A stretch of DNA of 64,000 bases from the NCBI RefSeq assembly GCF_040371755.1, contig NZ_BAABWE010000006.1, positions 1 to 64,000 on the forward strand. Reading direction: 5' to 3'. Of this stretch, positions 16,389 to 24,127 are shown piece by piece. Positions within the stretch are counted from its first letter, which is position 1. Each line of letters starts with the position of its first letter. The position numbers were made by a program, and so were the translations under genes. This DNA is from Bermanella sp040371755 (lineage in GTDB: Bacteria > Pseudomonadota > Gammaproteobacteria > Pseudomonadales > Oceanobacteraceae). The notes below the pieces were generated by a model. That model saw only the letters and a list, made by a program, of their open reading frames with translations. It searched no databases and was not told where the DNA came from.

Positions 16389-16426
16389 AAAAAAGGGGCC
16401 ATCGTCTTAGGCGTACGATGGCCCAA
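16389..16426 (-). terminator. Strong hairpin terminator between nirD and nasC
   Basis: On the minus strand a 10-bp stem GGGCCATCGT/ACGATGGCCC with a 9-nt loop is followed by eight T residues. A smaller hairpin (CCAAAG/CTTTGG) lies upstream at about 16468-16486. It would stop nirBD transcripts before nasC-nasA unless antitermination or a second promoter acts. Confidence 0.85.
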
Positions 16427-16516
16427 AGGGTCTCTATCTTAAGCGATGCTTAATTTTACGGTTTACCCAAAGGGCTTTGGTAAAATGCCACATTGTTTAA
16501 GTCGGTGGTGTGGCTG

Positions 16517-16843
16517 TTAAACAGCCACCAGTACGCGATTACCTTCTACCTTAGTTGGGTAGGCAGTTACGCTGACTGTTTCATCTTCTAAGCACTCGCC
16601 TGTGTCTAGGCAGTAGTGCTGTTTGTATAGGGGGCTGGCCACGGTTAAGCGGCCTTTGATATCACTGATTAAGCCACGGCTTAGCACGTTGGCTTTACCG
16701 ATAGGATCAAAGTTGCTGATGGCAAATACAGTGCCTGAGGCAGCAGGGCGAAAAATCGCCACTTGCTGGTCATTGATTAAAGCACATACACCAGTATCTA
16801 GGTTGATGTCATTTAGGGCGCATACGTCGATATAATTACTCAT
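16517..16843 (-). CDS. nirD: Nitrite reductase [NAD(P)H] small subunit
   Basis: Small subunit of the cytoplasmic siroheme nitrite reductase, which makes ammonium from nitrite. 108 residues, the same as E. coli NirD. It has a Rieske-like fold without the cluster-binding Cys/His pairs, which is normal for this subunit; the segment IKGRLTVASPLYKQHYCLDTGECL is typical. ATG 16843 has AAGGA upstream. It lies 9 nt after nirB. The stop codon sits in the loop of a GTGGCTG/CAGCCAC hairpin. Confidence 0.93.
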   Translation of the reverse strand: MSNYIDVCALNDINLDTGVCALINDQQVAIFRPAASGTVFAISNFDPIGKANVLSRGLISDIKGRLTVASPLYKQHYCLDTGECLEDETVSVTAYPTKVEGNRVLVAV

Positions 16844-16852
16844 GATCAATCC

Positions 16853-19399
16853 TTAGCTGATGGCGATTAAGTTTTCTTTTTTCATTCGCTCTTCTTCAGT
16901 AGCAGGGCGAAGTTGTCCACGTTCTTTCACATATTGCAGATTCTCATCGGTTTTATCTGCATTGATGAAGTGGCTAAAGCGTTTTAGTTTTTCTGGTGAT
17001 TCAATGGTGGTTTTCCACTCGCACTGGTAAGTACCTACAACCGCATTCATTTGTGATTCAAGCTCTTCAGCCATGCCTAGGCTGTCTTCAAGTACTACTT
17101 CTTTCAGGTAGTCTAAGCCGCCTTCAAGGTTATCCATCCATACACTGGTACGTTGTAAGCGGTCGGCGGTTTTCACATAGAACATTAAGAAGCGATCGAT
17201 GTATTTCACCAAGGTTTCTTTATCTAAATCTATTGCTAATAGGTCTGTGTGACGAGGCTTCATACCACCGTTACCGCACACATATAAGTTCCAACCTTTT
17301 TCGGTGGCGATCACACCCACGTCTTTCGATTGAGCTTCGGCGCATTCACGGGTACAACCAGAGACCGCAAATTTTATTTTATGCGGCGCACGTAAACCCT
17401 TGTAGCGGTTTTCTAATTCAATGGCCAAGCCAACGGAGTCATCAACACCAAAACGACACCAAGTTGAGCCCACGCACGATTTAACGGTACGCAATGATTT
17501 ACCATAGGCGTGTCCCGTTTCAAAACCAGCATCGATTAAACGCTTCCAGATATCCGGTAGTTGATGAAGCTGAGCACCAAACATATCCACACGCTGACCG
17601 CCGGTTAATTTGGTGTATAAGCCGTAATCTTTTGCAATTTGACCAATGGTGATTAAACCTTCTGGTGTAACTTCACCACCAGCCATACGCGGCACCACAG
17701 AGTAAGTACCATCTTTTTGCATGTTACCTAGGAAGATGTCATTGGTGTCTTGTAGACCAATGTTTTTATCGGCTAGAACGTATTCGTTATAAACAGAGGC
17801 GAAGATGGAGCCGGCAAGTGGCTTACAAATTTCACAACCATGACCTTTACCGTGTTTTTCCAATAGTTCCGCAAACGATTGAATGCCTTCGATGCGAATA
17901 ATGTTGTATAGGTCCTGACGGGTGTAAGCAAAGTGTTCACAGATGTCTGTGTTGACTTCTACACCAAGGTTAGTCAGCTCGGCGTTCATAACCTGTGTCA
18001 CAAGAGCGGTACAACCACCACATGCCGTTGCTGCTGCGGTGGCGGCTTTTACATCCCCTATGGTTTGTGCGCCGTCTTGTACGCTGCAACAAATAGCCCC
18101 TTTTGATACGTCGTTACATGAACAAATTTGCGCTGTATCTGGTAAGGCATCCACACCTAATGTTGGTTTTTCTGCACCATCCAGAGAAGGCAGGATCAGA
18201 GCTTCTGGCGTTTTTGGTAATTCAATTTTATTTAGTGCTAGTTGTAGAAGGTTGCCGTAATCCTCAGCATCGCCAATCATGACGGCACCTAACAGGTGTT
18301 TTTTGTCTTCGCTTACTACGATTTTTTTATAAACTTGGTTTACTTCATCTGTGTAGGCGTAGCTAAGAGCCCCTTTAGTGCGTGCATGGCAATCACCGAT
18401 GGAGGCTACATCTACACCCATTAATTTTAGTTTGGTGCTCATGTCAGCACCTTCAAAAGTAGCATCGCCACTTTGAGATAAGTGCTGCGCAGCCACTTTA
18501 GCCATGTTGTAACCTGGTGCTACTAGGCCGTAGATCATGCCACCCCATAATGCACACTCACCAATTGCGTAGATGTTTTCATCAGAGGTTTGGCAGTGGT
18601 TATTAATTTGAATACCACCACGAGGACCAAGTTCAATATCACAGCGACGAGCAATGGCATCTTGAGGACGAATACCGGCGCTGAATAAAATCAAATCGGT
18701 TTCTAGGCTTTCACCATCGGCAAATTCCATTTTATGTTTGTGGCTGTCGCCGTCGGTGATGTTTTGTGTGTTTTTGTTGGTATGCACACGCACACCTAAT
18801 TCTTGGATTTTGGTTTTTAGCAGGTTGCCACCGGCTTCGTCTACTTGTACAGCCATTAGGCGAGGGGCAAATTCTACAACGTGAGTTTCTAGACCTAAGT
18901 CTTTCAGTGCTTTTGCTGCTTCTAAGCCGAGAAGACCACCACCTACAACCACACCCACTTTAGAGCCTTTAGCGCCGGCTGTGATGGCTTCTAAATCTTC
19001 GATTGTTCTGTATACCAGACAGTTTTCACGCTCATGGCCGGGTACAGGCGGCACAAACGGATAAGAACCCGTTGCTAAGATTAATTTGTCGTAGCTTAGG
19101 ATTTCACCTTTTTCAGTAGTAACGGTTTTGCCTTGACGGTCAATGTGTTCGGCTTTGCTATTTAGTTTAATGTTGATGTTGTTTTGCTCAAAGAACCCTT
19201 CGCTTACTAAGCTTAAGTCTTCGGCTGCTTTACCTGAGAAATAAGATGATAAGTACACTCGGTCATAAGCAGGACGAGGCTCTTCACAAAGAACAGTGAT
19301 GTCATAATTTTGAGCCTGTTCTAAATCAACTAAACTTTCTAAAAATTTGTGGCCCACCATGCCGTTACCAATCACGATGAGGTTTTGTTTGTTAGTCAT
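16853..19399 (-). CDS. nirB: Nitrite reductase [NAD(P)H] large subunit
   Basis: 848-residue multidomain enzyme reducing nitrite to ammonium with NAD(P)H. In order it has: FAD domain (IGNGMVGHKFLE near residue 8), NAD domain (VVVGGGLLGLEAA near 150), BFD [2Fe-2S] domain (CSCND... and CGGC, about 420-475), and sulfite/nitrite reductase domains. The siroheme/[4Fe-4S] ligands are CVGSTWC and CTREC, about 640-690. ATG 19399 is preferred: GGAGAGAG lies just upstream, and a TTG four codons earlier overlaps that site. A sigma-54 promoter lies about 60 nt upstream of the start, implying nitrogen control. Confidence 0.96.
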   Translation of the reverse strand: MTNKQNLIVIGNGMVGHKFLESLVDLEQAQNYDITVLCEEPRPAYDRVYLSSYFSGKAAEDLSLVSEGFFEQNNINIKLNSKAEHIDRQGKTVTTEKGEILSYDKLILATGSYPFVPPVPGHERENCLVYRTIEDLEAITAGAKGSKVGVVVGGGLLGLEAAKALKDLGLETHVVEFAPRLMAVQVDEAGGNLLKTKIQELGVRVHTNKNTQNITDGDSHKHKMEFADGESLETDLILFSAGIRPQDAIARRCDIELGPRGGIQINNHCQTSDENIYAIGECALWGGMIYGLVAPGYNMAKVAAQHLSQSGDATFEGADMSTKLKLMGVDVASIGDCHARTKGALSYAYTDEVNQVYKKIVVSEDKKHLLGAVMIGDAEDYGNLLQLALNKIELPKTPEALILPSLDGAEKPTLGVDALPDTAQICSCNDVSKGAICCSVQDGAQTIGDVKAATAAATACGGCTALVTQVMNAELTNLGVEVNTDICEHFAYTRQDLYNIIRIEGIQSFAELLEKHGKGHGCEICKPLAGSIFASVYNEYVLADKNIGLQDTNDIFLGNMQKDGTYSVVPRMAGGEVTPEGLITIGQIAKDYGLYTKLTGGQRVDMFGAQLHQLPDIWKRLIDAGFETGHAYGKSLRTVKSCVGSTWCRFGVDDSVGLAIELENRYKGLRAPHKIKFAVSGCTRECAEAQSKDVGVIATEKGWNLYVCGNGGMKPRHTDLLAIDLDKETLVKYIDRFLMFYVKTADRLQRTSVWMDNLEGGLDYLKEVVLEDSLGMAEELESQMNAVVGTYQCEWKTTIESPEKLKRFSHFINADKTDENLQYVKERGQLRPATEEERMKKENLIAIS

Positions 19400-19456
19400 T
19401 TCTCTCTCCAAGCCGTATTTATGTGGCGGGCTAAGTTTTGTAATTTGTTTTTATTT

Positions 19457-19472
19457 AGCAATGCTCGTGCCA
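19457..19472 (-). promoter_or_regulatory. Sigma-54 promoter of nirB
   Basis: Minus-strand TGGCAC-N5-TTGCT matches the -24/-12 consensus (TGGCAY-N5-TTGCW) at every fixed position. Transcription would start near 19446, leaving a leader of about 45 nt. Upstream GGTGCA half-sites at 19567-19572 and 19652-19657 resemble NtrC-binding half-sites. Confidence 0.82.
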
Positions 19473-19904
19473 ATAGCTTATCTTGTTGATTTATAAGGGT
19501 TTTATCTGGATTTGGTACAAATACCACGCACCGGATTGAAGATATTAGATGTTTGTGTTCTGCGGTGGTGCATGTGGTGTGATTGCGTCTGCTTTTTTGT
19601 GGTGCGCACGGGCGCGCCTAGATCATGGGGTTAGGTGAGGGTGTTGATTTAGGTGCATCTGAGTTTTTTACAATAATGAGCGCACAAGCCCATTGAATTA
19701 ACTGGATTTTATACTTGTGCCCATATTCTATTAGAGCGCCGTAATGTCGTTTAATTGAGCTAGAAACTCCTCGGGGTAGGTAATGACGAAAATGATATTG
19801 ATAATATGCTTGTGTTAATTGATGCATAACCATTCAAAATCATTGTAAGGTGCGTCTACCTATTTTTACCCCTTGGAATATTTACTTAGTGTACTAATAG
19901 TGGA
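19473..19904. other. Upstream regulatory region of nirB without a supported gene
   Basis: This stretch separates nirB from the P-box protein gene. It holds NtrC-like half-sites (GGTGCA) and a GGTGCGCAC palindrome-like sequence near 19600-19608. A 71-codon minus-strand frame (19618-19833) has no ribosome binding site and no recognisable features, so it is not called. Confidence 0.4.
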
Positions 19905-20717
19905 TTAGCTTGCTGACTTTAGCTTTTTGTTTTTATCTATCTCCTCATACAGTGCCGTAATATCATTCATTTGTTTGAGAATACTTTCGGTTGTCATAGA
20001 GATAACTAAGGGTGTGCTATTGCCTTTATCTAAAATCTTAAAACCTTGCTTTGAAAAATTCCACTGAGTCGAAACCTTTCTCAATTTGTGGTTTACAAAG
20101 TGCGTGTTATCAGGGCTGTGAATTAATTCTTCTAATGCAATGTCAAATTCGTGAATGGCTTGTTTTAGGCCGGAATCATAGCGGGCCACATTACCAGAAA
20201 GGCTAATTGCACTGTAAAGCTTGGCTATGCGTTGACTCAACATGCGTTGACGACCAGAAATGTTCACCCAGCGAGCACTGTCTCGCTCTGCGGTTTTTTC
20301 CAGCTCTTTTACCAATGCTTCACAGGCGGCTAATGTATTATCACTTAATACGAGAATATTTTCAGCGGTGAACTCATTAGAGTTTTTATTAAGTTCAGAT
20401 TTGTATTGGTACCACTGAATCTCTATGCCTTTAAGAGTTGCTTCAACTTCGGCTGGAGAGCCAAGATGTATTGATGAGAATTCTGTTAAATCTTTTAAGT
20501 TATTTTCAAACTTATTAAAGCTTGCAATAAATTGTGCGTGGGCTTTTTCAGGTTGGATATCCATGGCTTTCAATAAATACGCTTTAGCCATACGTTGGCT
20601 GAGCATACGCAGTCGACCAGATTCGTTAATAGCTTGAGATAAGCTGTTGATTTCAGCAAAGCTTGGAATGGAAAAACTGCTAGCGATTAATGCGATGATT
20701 AAAATGAAGCTTTTCAT
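19905..20717 (-). CDS. Periplasmic protein with two NarX/PilJ-type P-box domains
   Basis: Predicted secreted protein of 270 residues with a signal peptide ending near SFA (residue 21). It contains two repeats of the PilJ/NarX-like sensor domain. Each starts with a P-box: SGRLRMLSQRMAK at about 33-45 and SGRQRMLSQRIAK at about 154-166. In NarX/NarQ the P-box binds nitrate or nitrite. Here no transmembrane or signalling domain follows, so the protein is a free periplasmic, mostly helical sensor or binder (inference). It follows the porin gene on the same strand after 95 nt. AAAGGAT precedes ATG 20717. Ligand binding is unproven. Confidence 0.8.
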   Translation of the reverse strand: MKSFILIIALIASSFSIPSFAEINSLSQAINESGRLRMLSQRMAKAYLLKAMDIQPEKAHAQFIASFNKFENNLKDLTEFSSIHLGSPAEVEATLKGIEIQWYQYKSELNKNSNEFTAENILVLSDNTLAACEALVKELEKTAERDSARWVNISGRQRMLSQRIAKLYSAISLSGNVARYDSGLKQAIHEFDIALEELIHSPDNTHFVNHKLRKVSTQWNFSKQGFKILDKGNSTPLVISMTTESILKQMNDITALYEEIDKNKKLKSAS

Positions 20718-20764
20718 TCTAATATCCTTTTAAATGATTTGGAAAAGGTACTGCTTTTTAGTGA

Positions 20765-20786
20765 AGAGTGGCGCAAGGCGCCACTC
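20765..20786 (-). promoter_or_regulatory. Hairpin between porin and P-box protein genes
   Basis: Stem GAGTGGCGC/GCGCCACTC with a short loop, 27 nt past the porin stop, without a T-run. It more likely stabilises the porin mRNA or gives partial termination, so less of the downstream protein is made. Confidence 0.55.
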
Positions 20787-20812
20787 TCATTTCAATGTTA
20801 CCGCGTTAGGTT

Positions 20813-22021
20813 CTAGAATTTAGCTGTGGCGGTTAGCCATACTTTGGTTGTATCAACTTTTGGCTTTGCAAGGTTTTCAGCAAAATCACTTGCAATATAG
20901 TGGGCTACTTTTAAGCTGGCACCATATTGACCAAACTTTTTAGCTGCCACAAAACCAAACTCATTACCTAATGGGTCACTGCCTTCAACAGAAGTGAAGT
21001 TATGATATTGCCCAACTAATTTCACACCTGATACTTTAGTTACAGCAGAAGCGTAAAGGTTTTGAATGCCGTTATTACCTGCACCAGTTAGGAAAGTGTC
21101 AGACCAACCATAGAATTTGTGGTTAGTACCTAGGGGTGTACCAAATGCAGCGGCACCATCATCGCTACCGAATGTTTCGATACCTATAGTGGCTTTTATA
21201 TCTGCAATCTTTTTAGAGCCTGCAATATGGTAGTACAGAGATGAGAAGTCACCACCTGCGGCTGTGGTTTTATTTTGTGTTGCCAGTTCCGCTTCATATC
21301 CAAAACCTGAAGCTTTACCTACAGCTCGAATACCAAAAGTATCCAAATCTACGCCTGTGTTGGTTGCACCAGTAGCAGCATTGTAAACATCATCAATACC
21401 GTAATAGTAAGCAGTAGCGGCTAGATCATCGCTCACTTTGTATTTTGCATTTAATAAACTTATAGATTCTTCAGTGTTTGCATTTGTGATGAAGTTGCGG
21501 TTATTAGCAATTGCAGCAAAAATTATTAAGTTTTCTATAGATGTATTTTTGATCGAAACTGCATCAAAAGTTGCTTCATCTTGACGGAAGCCGACACCAC
21601 CAACGTGACGCTGGTTATCTAAAAGAATACGCTGATTACCCAGTTTAACGGTAGAGTCAAAACCATTGTATTGTGCATATGCTTGGTTAAATTGTGTGGT
21701 TTCTTGGTCTAGAACTACGTTGTATTCAGTGTTTCCGTTTTCTTTGTCGTCAAAGTCATCTGTAATGTGAAATACGTTATCCCCTTCGATGACTACCGAT
21801 ACGCCAGCGTATTCGCCTGATTTAAAAGTAAGGCGAGATTTTAGAGTATTAGCAAGAGCAGCGTCTTTTGCGTTATCTAAGTCTGCTGACTCCGTACGGA
21901 AGCGGAAGTTTAAATCAACAGATGAGCCTTTTACGATGTCGTCAAAGCTTTCTGCGTGAACACTTACACTTGAGCTAAGGGCAAGGGCCGCAATGCTAGA
22001 AGCAAGTAGAGTCTTTTTCAT
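20813..22021 (-). CDS. Outer-membrane porin, alginate-export-like family
   Basis: 402-residue beta-barrel protein with signal peptide (cleavage after VHA near residue 23), alternating amphipathic strands and a C-terminal Phe (TATAKF) typical of outer-membrane proteins. Composition and the NLNFRFR.. start of the mature protein suggest an alginate-export/porin type barrel of about 16-18 strands. The genomic setting (nitrate transporter divergently upstream, P-box protein downstream) and a sigma-54 promoter suggest entry of nitrate or another nitrogen source (inference). AGGTAA lies before ATG 22021. Confidence 0.8.
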   Translation of the reverse strand: MKKTLLASSIAALALSSSVSVHAESFDDIVKGSSVDLNFRFRTESADLDNAKDAALANTLKSRLTFKSGEYAGVSVVIEGDNVFHITDDFDDKENGNTEYNVVLDQETTQFNQAYAQYNGFDSTVKLGNQRILLDNQRHVGGVGFRQDEATFDAVSIKNTSIENLIIFAAIANNRNFITNANTEESISLLNAKYKVSDDLAATAYYYGIDDVYNAATGATNTGVDLDTFGIRAVGKASGFGYEAELATQNKTTAAGGDFSSLYYHIAGSKKIADIKATIGIETFGSDDGAAAFGTPLGTNHKFYGWSDTFLTGAGNNGIQNLYASAVTKVSGVKLVGQYHNFTSVEGSDPLGNEFGFVAAKKFGQYGASLKVAHYIASDFAENLAKPKVDTTKVWLTATAKF

Positions 22022-22107
22022 TTTTAGTTACCTGTATTATTAATGTGAGTTTTAAATTAATAGTGTGTGAGTTTTTAAAAATATTTTTTGCATCAATATC
22101 CCTATAG

Positions 22108-22123
22108 AGCAACGCATATGCCA
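22108..22123 (-). promoter_or_regulatory. Sigma-54 promoter of the porin gene
   Basis: Minus-strand TGGCAT-N5-TTGCT is a full match to the -24/-12 consensus. Predicted start near 22097, giving a leader of about 75 nt. Confidence 0.8.
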
Positions 22124-22458
22124 AGTTGGCGTTTTTTCATAAGAACTTATAAAAAATGTTGTCATGCACAATTGTGATTCAAAAATGATTCGCCTTTTGA
22201 GTGGACTCTTCATGGTGGTGCAAAAAAAACGGATTTCTGTGGGGCTAAAAGAGGGCGAAGATTGAAAATCCCATGTATTTTTGGTGCGCGTCGAGTGCAC
22301 TATGTAGGTTCATTAAAGTTTTAAATGGTGCTCGGTTCTGGGGTTTTTTGGATTGTTTTTAAGGTTTTCAGAATAATGAGTGCACTTTAATTGTGTGTTT
22401 TAGGTTTTTTTAGGTGTTTTGGGGTCAAATTGCACATTTTTTAATGAAAATGCTGTTT
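22124..22458. promoter_or_regulatory. Shared upstream region with NtrC-like half-sites
   Basis: Between the two divergent sigma-54 promoters, several GGTGC/GTGCAC elements occur: GGTGCA at 22217-22222, GGTGC plus GTGCAC at 22283-22300, and GTGCAC near 22380. They could form NtrC-type enhancer sites serving both directions. No gene is present; the minus-strand frame at 22052-22300 looks spurious. Confidence 0.45.
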
Positions 22459-22474
22459 TGGCATGAAGACTGCT
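22459..22474 (+). promoter_or_regulatory. Sigma-54 promoter of the nitrate transporter gene
   Basis: TGGCAT-N5-CTGCT, one mismatch in the -12 box relative to TTGCW, with GG and GC spaced correctly. Predicted start near 22485, about 38 nt before the ATG. Confidence 0.68.
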
Positions 22475-22522
22475 CTAAGGGTGAATTAAATCAATTAATG
22501 AGTTTATTTTAGGAGCAGTACT

Positions 22523-23998
22523 ATGTCGGACGTAGGTTTAAATATATTAAAGGTGAAAGAGCCTAAAATAAAAATGTTACATGTGAGTTGGTTTGCCTTC
22601 TTTTTAACATTTGTTGTGTGGTTCAACCATGCGCCTTTAATTGGGTTCATTAAGGAAGCATTCGATCTAACCACGCAAGAGGTGAAAGCTCTTCTTATAT
22701 TAAATGTGGCATTAACCATTCCTGCTCGAATCGTGATTGGTATGTTGGTGGATAAGTTTGGCCCTCGTCATGTTTATTCGGGCTTATTGTTTGCTACTGG
22801 CATATTGTGTACGGCGTTTGCGTTATCACAAACCTATGAGCAACTTGCTTTATTCCGCTTTTTAATGGGTTTTGTTGGCGCTGGCTTTGTAATTGGTATT
22901 CGCTTAGTTGGTGAGTGGTTCCCAGCTAAAGAGGTGGGTGTTGCTGAAGGCATATATGGTGGCTGGGGTAACTTTGGTTCAGCGGCTTCTGCTATGTTGT
23001 TACCGACCGTTGCTTTAATGTTTGGTGGTGAAGACGGATGGCGTTATGCGTTAATGTCAACAGCGCTGATTGCTTTTGTGTATGGTTTTGTATTCTTTAA
23101 AGTGGCACGTAATACACCAAAAGGTTCTACATACTTTAAGCCTAAGAAGTCTGGTGGTTTACAAGTAAGCAATAAAAAAGACCTGTATTTCTATTTAGCC
23201 ATGAATATTCCAATGTATATCGCATTAGCGGTATTAACTTGGAAATTGTCGCCTACAAATCTAGGTCTTTTATCTGATTTCGCTGTGAATTTCATTTATG
23301 TTGGGTTAGTGGTGTTGTTTTTTGTGCAAACCAAACAAATCTTTAACGCGAATAAAGAGCACCTAGCAGAACCTGTTCCTGAGATTCAGCAGTATAAATT
23401 CAAGCAAGTGGCGATTCTGCAGTTAGCTTATTTTGTGACATTTGGTTCTGAACTGGCGGTTGTGTCTATGTTACCGCTTTACTTCTTAGAGACGTTTGAA
23501 GGTCTTTCTGCTGTTACAGCTGGTTTATTAGCCTCTGGTTTTGCTTTCATGAATTTAGCCGCTCGCCCAGGTGGTGGTTGGTTAAGTGATAAGTTTGGTC
23601 GTCGTAAAACACTTTCTATTCTAATTTGTGGTCTAACCGTAGGCTATTTAGTGTTAAGCCAAATTGAAGGTACTTGGTGGATTCCGCTCGCGGTTATTGC
23701 CACTATGTGTTGTTCTTTCTTTGTGCAAGCCGGTGAAGGTGCCGTATTTGCTATGGTGCCTTTAGTTAAGCGCAGCATGACAGGGCAAATAGCCGGTATG
23801 ACGGGTGCTTATGGTAACGTTGGTGCGGTAATCTTTTTAACGGTATTGTCGTTCGTTGATTACAGTACGTTCTTCATTGTGATTGCGTGTTGTGCCGCTG
23901 TGTGTTTTGTTGCTGTTCAGTTTATTGAAGAGCCAAAAGGGCATGTAGCTGAAGTAAATGAAGATGGCACAGTTGAGTTAATCCAAGTAGGCCATTAA
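22523..23998 (+). CDS. narK: NarK-family nitrate/nitrite transporter
   Basis: Major-facilitator protein of 491 residues and 12 predicted transmembrane helices, from the nitrate/nitrite porter group. Both family nitrate-signature regions are visible: GIYGGWGNFGSA at about 142-153 and GMTGAYGNVGAV near 426-437. Arg at about 130 (GIRLVGEWF) is in the place of the substrate-binding arginine. It probably imports nitrate for the NasCA/NirBD enzymes encoded on the opposite strand. AGGAG lies before ATG 22523. A terminator separates it from the downstream kinase fusion gene. Confidence 0.93.
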   Translation: MSDVGLNILKVKEPKIKMLHVSWFAFFLTFVVWFNHAPLIGFIKEAFDLTTQEVKALLILNVALTIPARIVIGMLVDKFGPRHVYSGLLFATGILCTAFALSQTYEQLALFRFLMGFVGAGFVIGIRLVGEWFPAKEVGVAEGIYGGWGNFGSAASAMLLPTVALMFGGEDGWRYALMSTALIAFVYGFVFFKVARNTPKGSTYFKPKKSGGLQVSNKKDLYFYLAMNIPMYIALAVLTWKLSPTNLGLLSDFAVNFIYVGLVVLFFVQTKQIFNANKEHLAEPVPEIQQYKFKQVAILQLAYFVTFGSELAVVSMLPLYFLETFEGLSAVTAGLLASGFAFMNLAARPGGGWLSDKFGRRKTLSILICGLTVGYLVLSQIEGTWWIPLAVIATMCCSFFVQAGEGAVFAMVPLVKRSMTGQIAGMTGAYGNVGAVIFLTVLSFVDYSTFFIVIACCAAVCFVAVQFIEEPKGHVAEVNEDGTVELIQVGH

Positions 23999-24033
23999 TA
24001 CTTTAGCCAATTGGCATTGATTGTTTTTTTAGT

Positions 24034-24091
24034 GAAGAGCTTTGATACCACACCGTTGCAAGTAGGGTATTAAAGCTCTTTATTTTTTTAT
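24034..24091 (+). terminator. Terminator after the nitrate transporter gene
   Basis: Stem AAGAGCTTTgATACC/GGTATTAAAGCTCTT with a 15-17 nt loop, followed by TATTTTTTTAT. Its 3' side lies about 40 nt before the kinase start, so read-through is needed if the two genes share a promoter. Confidence 0.75.
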
Positions 24092-24127
24092 AAAGTGTTA
24101 TTTGAATTGATTGTTTTTGAGGTCTTC

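Noticed and set aside
16996..17484. 162-codon plus-strand ORF inside nirB
   Set aside because: Antisense shadow of a long, well-supported gene.
19618..19833. 71-codon minus-strand ORF between nirB and the P-box protein gene
   Set aside because: No ribosome binding site, no recognisable family, and it lies in a likely enhancer region.
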